Shown in pieces: positions 63,001 to 64,000 of a stretch of 64,000 nt of DNA. Positions within the stretch are counted from its first letter, which is position 1. Every line of letters begins with the position of its first letter. The notes beneath the pieces are model-generated. The model ran no database searches and had not been told where the DNA came from. It worked only from the letters and a program-made list of their open reading frames with translations. The position numbers and the translations under genes were made by a program. Source of the stretch: Bacteroidales bacterium (GTDB lineage: Bacteria; Bacteroidota; Bacteroidia; Bacteroidales; ML635J-15); assembly GCA_031275085.1 (NCBI GenBank), contig JAISPG010000069.1, positions 1 through 64,000 on the forward strand, given 5' to 3'.

Positions 63001-64000
63001 AAAGTTTTGCAAAGAAAATATTTGATAATACTTTAGTTATTATAATGAGTGTGAAGAATGTATCAATAGGCTACACACAAACCGGTGGAACATTATTGCC
63101 AGGATATCTGGGAGAAACACGAATATTAGGATTATCACATTATTCCCCTAATGCAGAAATGTTTGGTGCAGGTTTACCAAAAATCTTAACACCAACTGTT
63201 CCATTTATTTTCGGATGGCAGGATAGCGATTTTGGTCAGTGGGCTGCTGATAACTATCTAATAACAAAAGACACAACAAGTATACAGCAATTTGTTCAAA
63301 CCACTAACAAAAGCTGGACAGCAAGAGCATCTATAGAGCCTTTCCGGGACCTGAAGATAGATCTTAATTCTACGCATACATTGAGCCTTAACGATAGCAA
63401 ATATTACAGGTATAGTGCAGATTCTCTTAAATTTTTTGCATTAAATCCATTGCATTCCGGAAGTTTTTCGATGTCTATAATAAGTATAAAGACAGCATTT
63501 GAACCATTACCAAAAGGAGGGGACATATCTTCGAAAGCATTTGAGAATTTTTCCAGATATAGGGTTACAATTGCAAAACGTTTGGCAGAAAACAGGCATT
63601 CAAAAGATCCAGGCTACGATCCGACGCCTGGTGCGGACGGTTTTCCGGAAGGTTACGGCAAAACATCCCAGGATGTATTAATTCCTGCATTCTTTGCTGC
63701 ATATACAGGACAAGATCCTAATAAAACCGGATTAAAAGCATTGCCATCTATCCTGAGTGCATTACCAAACTGGAGGATAACATATGACGGTTTATCTAAA
63801 ATCAGCTTTATTAAAAAATATTTCCGTACAATAAATCTATCGCACAGTTATAGGTCTACTTATAACATAGGCTCTTTCCAATCCAGATTTGGTGATGAAT
63901 ATTCAATAAATGAAAATACCGGCTTAAATGATATAACAAATGAAATCGGTGATTATTACTCAGAATATGAAATAAACGGAGTTTCAATAACCGAACAACT
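57024..64000 (+). CDS. sprA: SprA, type IX secretion translocon (3' end outside window)
   Basis: Open from the ruvA stop to the window end, at least 2,325 residues (F. johnsoniae SprA is about 2,400). TTG 57024 gives a proper signal peptide with Lys residues, a hydrophobic core and a PSSA site; ATG 57066 would leave a short leader without basic residues. SprA hallmarks: NPRGSAELTLGIKYN, KIDTEAAFDFQN-like barrel segments, EAGNVSLPLSG, TLTMTGEFAHLIPGHSRAI and YIDDFEGSKTSYDI. The large outer-membrane barrel exports T9SS cargo. I saw no frameshift; the frame stays open at 64000. Co-transcribed with ruvA. Confidence 0.95.
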   Translation, partial: MVGKIFKYTFFGGLMLTLVSIIFPSSAGINDFFGGLSIPDNYDLHLDDTIKDVNLQYPIPSGNVNPTEDKDRSPLYGSDPSNVKTEIIYDPETNEYLFIKKVGDDIYDTPYPVSFDEYLDYDFDNAMKSYWRQRSKSDVSERRDTFIPKLEVGGEIFDRIFGGNTININPRGSAELTLGIKYNNTNTPGLSKRERRNTTFTFKESINMSVIGQIGDKMKVDIKYDTEAAFDFQNSVKLEYTGNEDEIIQKIEAGNVSLPLSGTLISGGQSLFGFKTELKFGKLTMTGVFSQKKSESSVINVEGGAQTKEFEIKADDYEPNKHYFLSHYFKENYDRALANLPVITSGINITRIEVWVTNRSGNFENSRNIVAFADLGESNDNNIQSSQVIMANGITQTYPPENGINILGTLATNNPSIRDINSVGNVLMGYDMTGGVEYEKIESARLLTSSEYTVNEQLGYISLNSTLTTDQVLAVAFEYTLGGNVYKVGEFSNSAITAPQSLILKLIKGTAFTPQLKTWSLMMRNIYYMRTYQMSSEDFWLDIMYTNDKTGTDINYLPAGKINETRLLTVLNLDNLNSQQDPYPDGVFDYIEGITANSQNGRIIFPVREPFGSYLKGKITGGDPTLNSVANQYVFQELYDSTQSTAQQIAEKNKFKLKGKYKSSGGSEIPLNAIDIPQGSVKVTAGAQELVENVHYTVDYNLGRVKIIDAAILEAGTPLQISLESNSMFNTITKTLVGAHLNYEFSKDFNVGATILNMTEKPLTSKVNIGDEPMSNTIWGVNASYRTDAPFLTKAIDFLPFIETKEMSTLTMTGEFAHLIPGHSRAIEKDGNAYIDDFEGSKTSYDIKYFSGWSLASTPTDSVMFPEGRLSNDLRYGYNRAKLAWYYINSSFYDNSRVVNNEQLSSHYVRQIYEKEIFPNRENANGNYPNVLNALNLAFYPKEKGPYNYNVQDLGADGLFTNPQTKWGGIMRQLSQKDFEEMNIEYIEFWLMDPFVENENNPGGDLYFNLGDISEDVLKDGRKSFEHGLPTPVNNYPVDTSVWGIISKIQSLTNIFENDAEVLKAQDVGLDGLSDENERFFFSDYLRQIEIKHGAGSPAYQQAYEDPSNDNFHYYLGSDYDSEGFGILERYKKWNGLEGNTPANSNEAGKLTPDVEDINGDYTLNESENYFQYKVSIRKEDLEVGRNFITDKIKVTSTFENDQKSEVEWYQFKIPIYDYEKRIGLIRDFKSIRFMRMFMHNFSDETILRFATLDLVRGEWRKYSDSFLQPGEYIVDELTETPFEVSAVNIEENSKKEPVNYVLPPGITRETSPMSPQLNQLNEQAMSLKVLDLQDGDARAVYKNVSLDVRKYLVLKMFIHAESVPNYPDIDNGDLSVFVRLGTDYKNNYYEYEIPLVVTEPGVYDGSADVNSEDRKAVWPEENNLNLEFSILQDLKQERNERLREGDGSISLTRLYSVMNGDHKVSIMGNPNLANVQTIMIGIRNPKKVSNSGTDDGLSKSGEIWVNELRLSNFDEKGGWAANARVTAKLADFGTVTLAGSTSKPGFGSINQKIGDLQKEEINRYDISANFELGKFFPEKFNVRIPLYMAISENVVNPEYNPLDPDVLFKATLSDPTLSKEEKDSIKRISQEYTKRKSINFNNVKVNKTSGEPRIYDLANWSFSYGYNESFYRDINTEHNINKTYTGSIFYNYNATPKIVEPFKNVNAFKSKHLQILRDFNFYYLPSQISFRTNMNRQYGETQLRNIYSPETPLPESVIKNFIWVRQYDLKYNLSKNLKFEFSATNNARIDEKEGKMHKDLDTYQEMKDTIWQNIKRFGRNTQYHQQWDVTYNIPINKIPIFNWITANARYSGTYDWTASPLLRTDTITLGNTLQNGNVISLNTQFNLLNLYNKIKYLDDVNKKYRGRQTARQPKKEIETVTYTAERVDFKEGRTKNITHGLKTEDVTIKVTTDGRDVRGETVILDKNKVSFTTAEDIANAQIVITGKREKTESFAKKIFDNTLVIIMSVKNVSIGYTQTGGTLLPGYLGETRILGLSHYSPNAEMFGAGLPKILTPTVPFIFGWQDSDFGQWAADNYLITKDTTSIQQFVQTTNKSWTARASIEPFRDLKIDLNSTHTLSLNDSKYYRYSADSLKFFALNPLHSGSFSMSIISIKTAFEPLPKGGDISSKAFENFSRYRVTIAKRLAENRHSKDPGYDPTPGADGFPEGYGKTSQDVLIPAFFAAYTGQDPNKTGLKALPSILSALPNWRITYDGLSKISFIKKYFRTINLSHSYRSTYNIGSFQSRFGDEYSINENTGLNDITNEIGDYYSEYEINGVSITEQ

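Overview
The window is 64 kb of chromosome from an AT-rich member of the Bacteroidota, most likely Bacteroidales or Marinilabiliales-like. Signs of this are a SprA (type IX secretion translocon) gene, FecR/STN/DUF5119 proteins with an ECF sigma factor, lipoproteins with short 'SSC/ISC' lipoboxes, type B L31, the DUF4271-hemD-rnpA order, and promoters of the Bacteroidota form TTTG-N19-TAnnTTTG (seen cleanly before rplU, rpmE2 and an ATPase gene). No rRNA, tRNA, CRISPR array, IS element or prophage was seen. Most of the window is core genome with small accessory insertions.

Layout. 0-5 kb: the end of an unrecognised gene, two tandem near-identical PQQ-propeller lipoproteins, then a flavin reductase and an unknown secreted protein on the other strand. 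5-12 kb: two glycosyltransferases, purQ, and three nucleotide-sugar genes (WlbB-, WlbA- and TviB/WbpA-like) suited to making UDP-diacetamido-uronic acid sugars for surface glycans. 12-20 kb: Fe-S genes (mrp, nifU-like), menaquinone methyltransferase, rplU-rpmA, a histidine kinase, a membrane protein, purD and a hydrolase. 20-25 kb: a cupin/HxlR pair, a GrpB-like gene between inverted repeats, and a two-component system followed by two PepSY-like exported proteins. 25-31 kb: coiled-coil protein, DUF4271, hemD, rnpA, S41 protease, trpS, mntP. 31-37 kb (minus strand): YdcF-like and DUF3298 proteins, then fecR, STN-DUF3575, DUF5119 and an ECF sigma factor in that order, headed by a degenerate methyltransferase. 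37-48 kb: a minus-strand cluster (cmk, ispH, pfkA, priA, pyrC, thioredoxin-like) divergent from polA-miaB. 49-56 kb: rfbB, an AAA ATPase with an iteron-like promoter, divergent GH2 and GH20 glycosidases, rpmE2. 56-64 kb: ruvA and a very long sprA running off the end.

The genes mainly serve housekeeping (replication, nucleotide, isoprenoid and Fe-S metabolism) and envelope building (glycan sugars, type IX secretion, surface lipoproteins, envelope sensing). I found no convincing wholly new multi-gene system. The best leads are non-coding: a 66-73 bp element filling the gaps just before pyrC and miaB, a three-copy 15-bp-period repeat on the ATPase promoter, inverted repeats flanking the GrpB gene, and shared direct repeats before the response regulator and its neighbouring PepSY gene.
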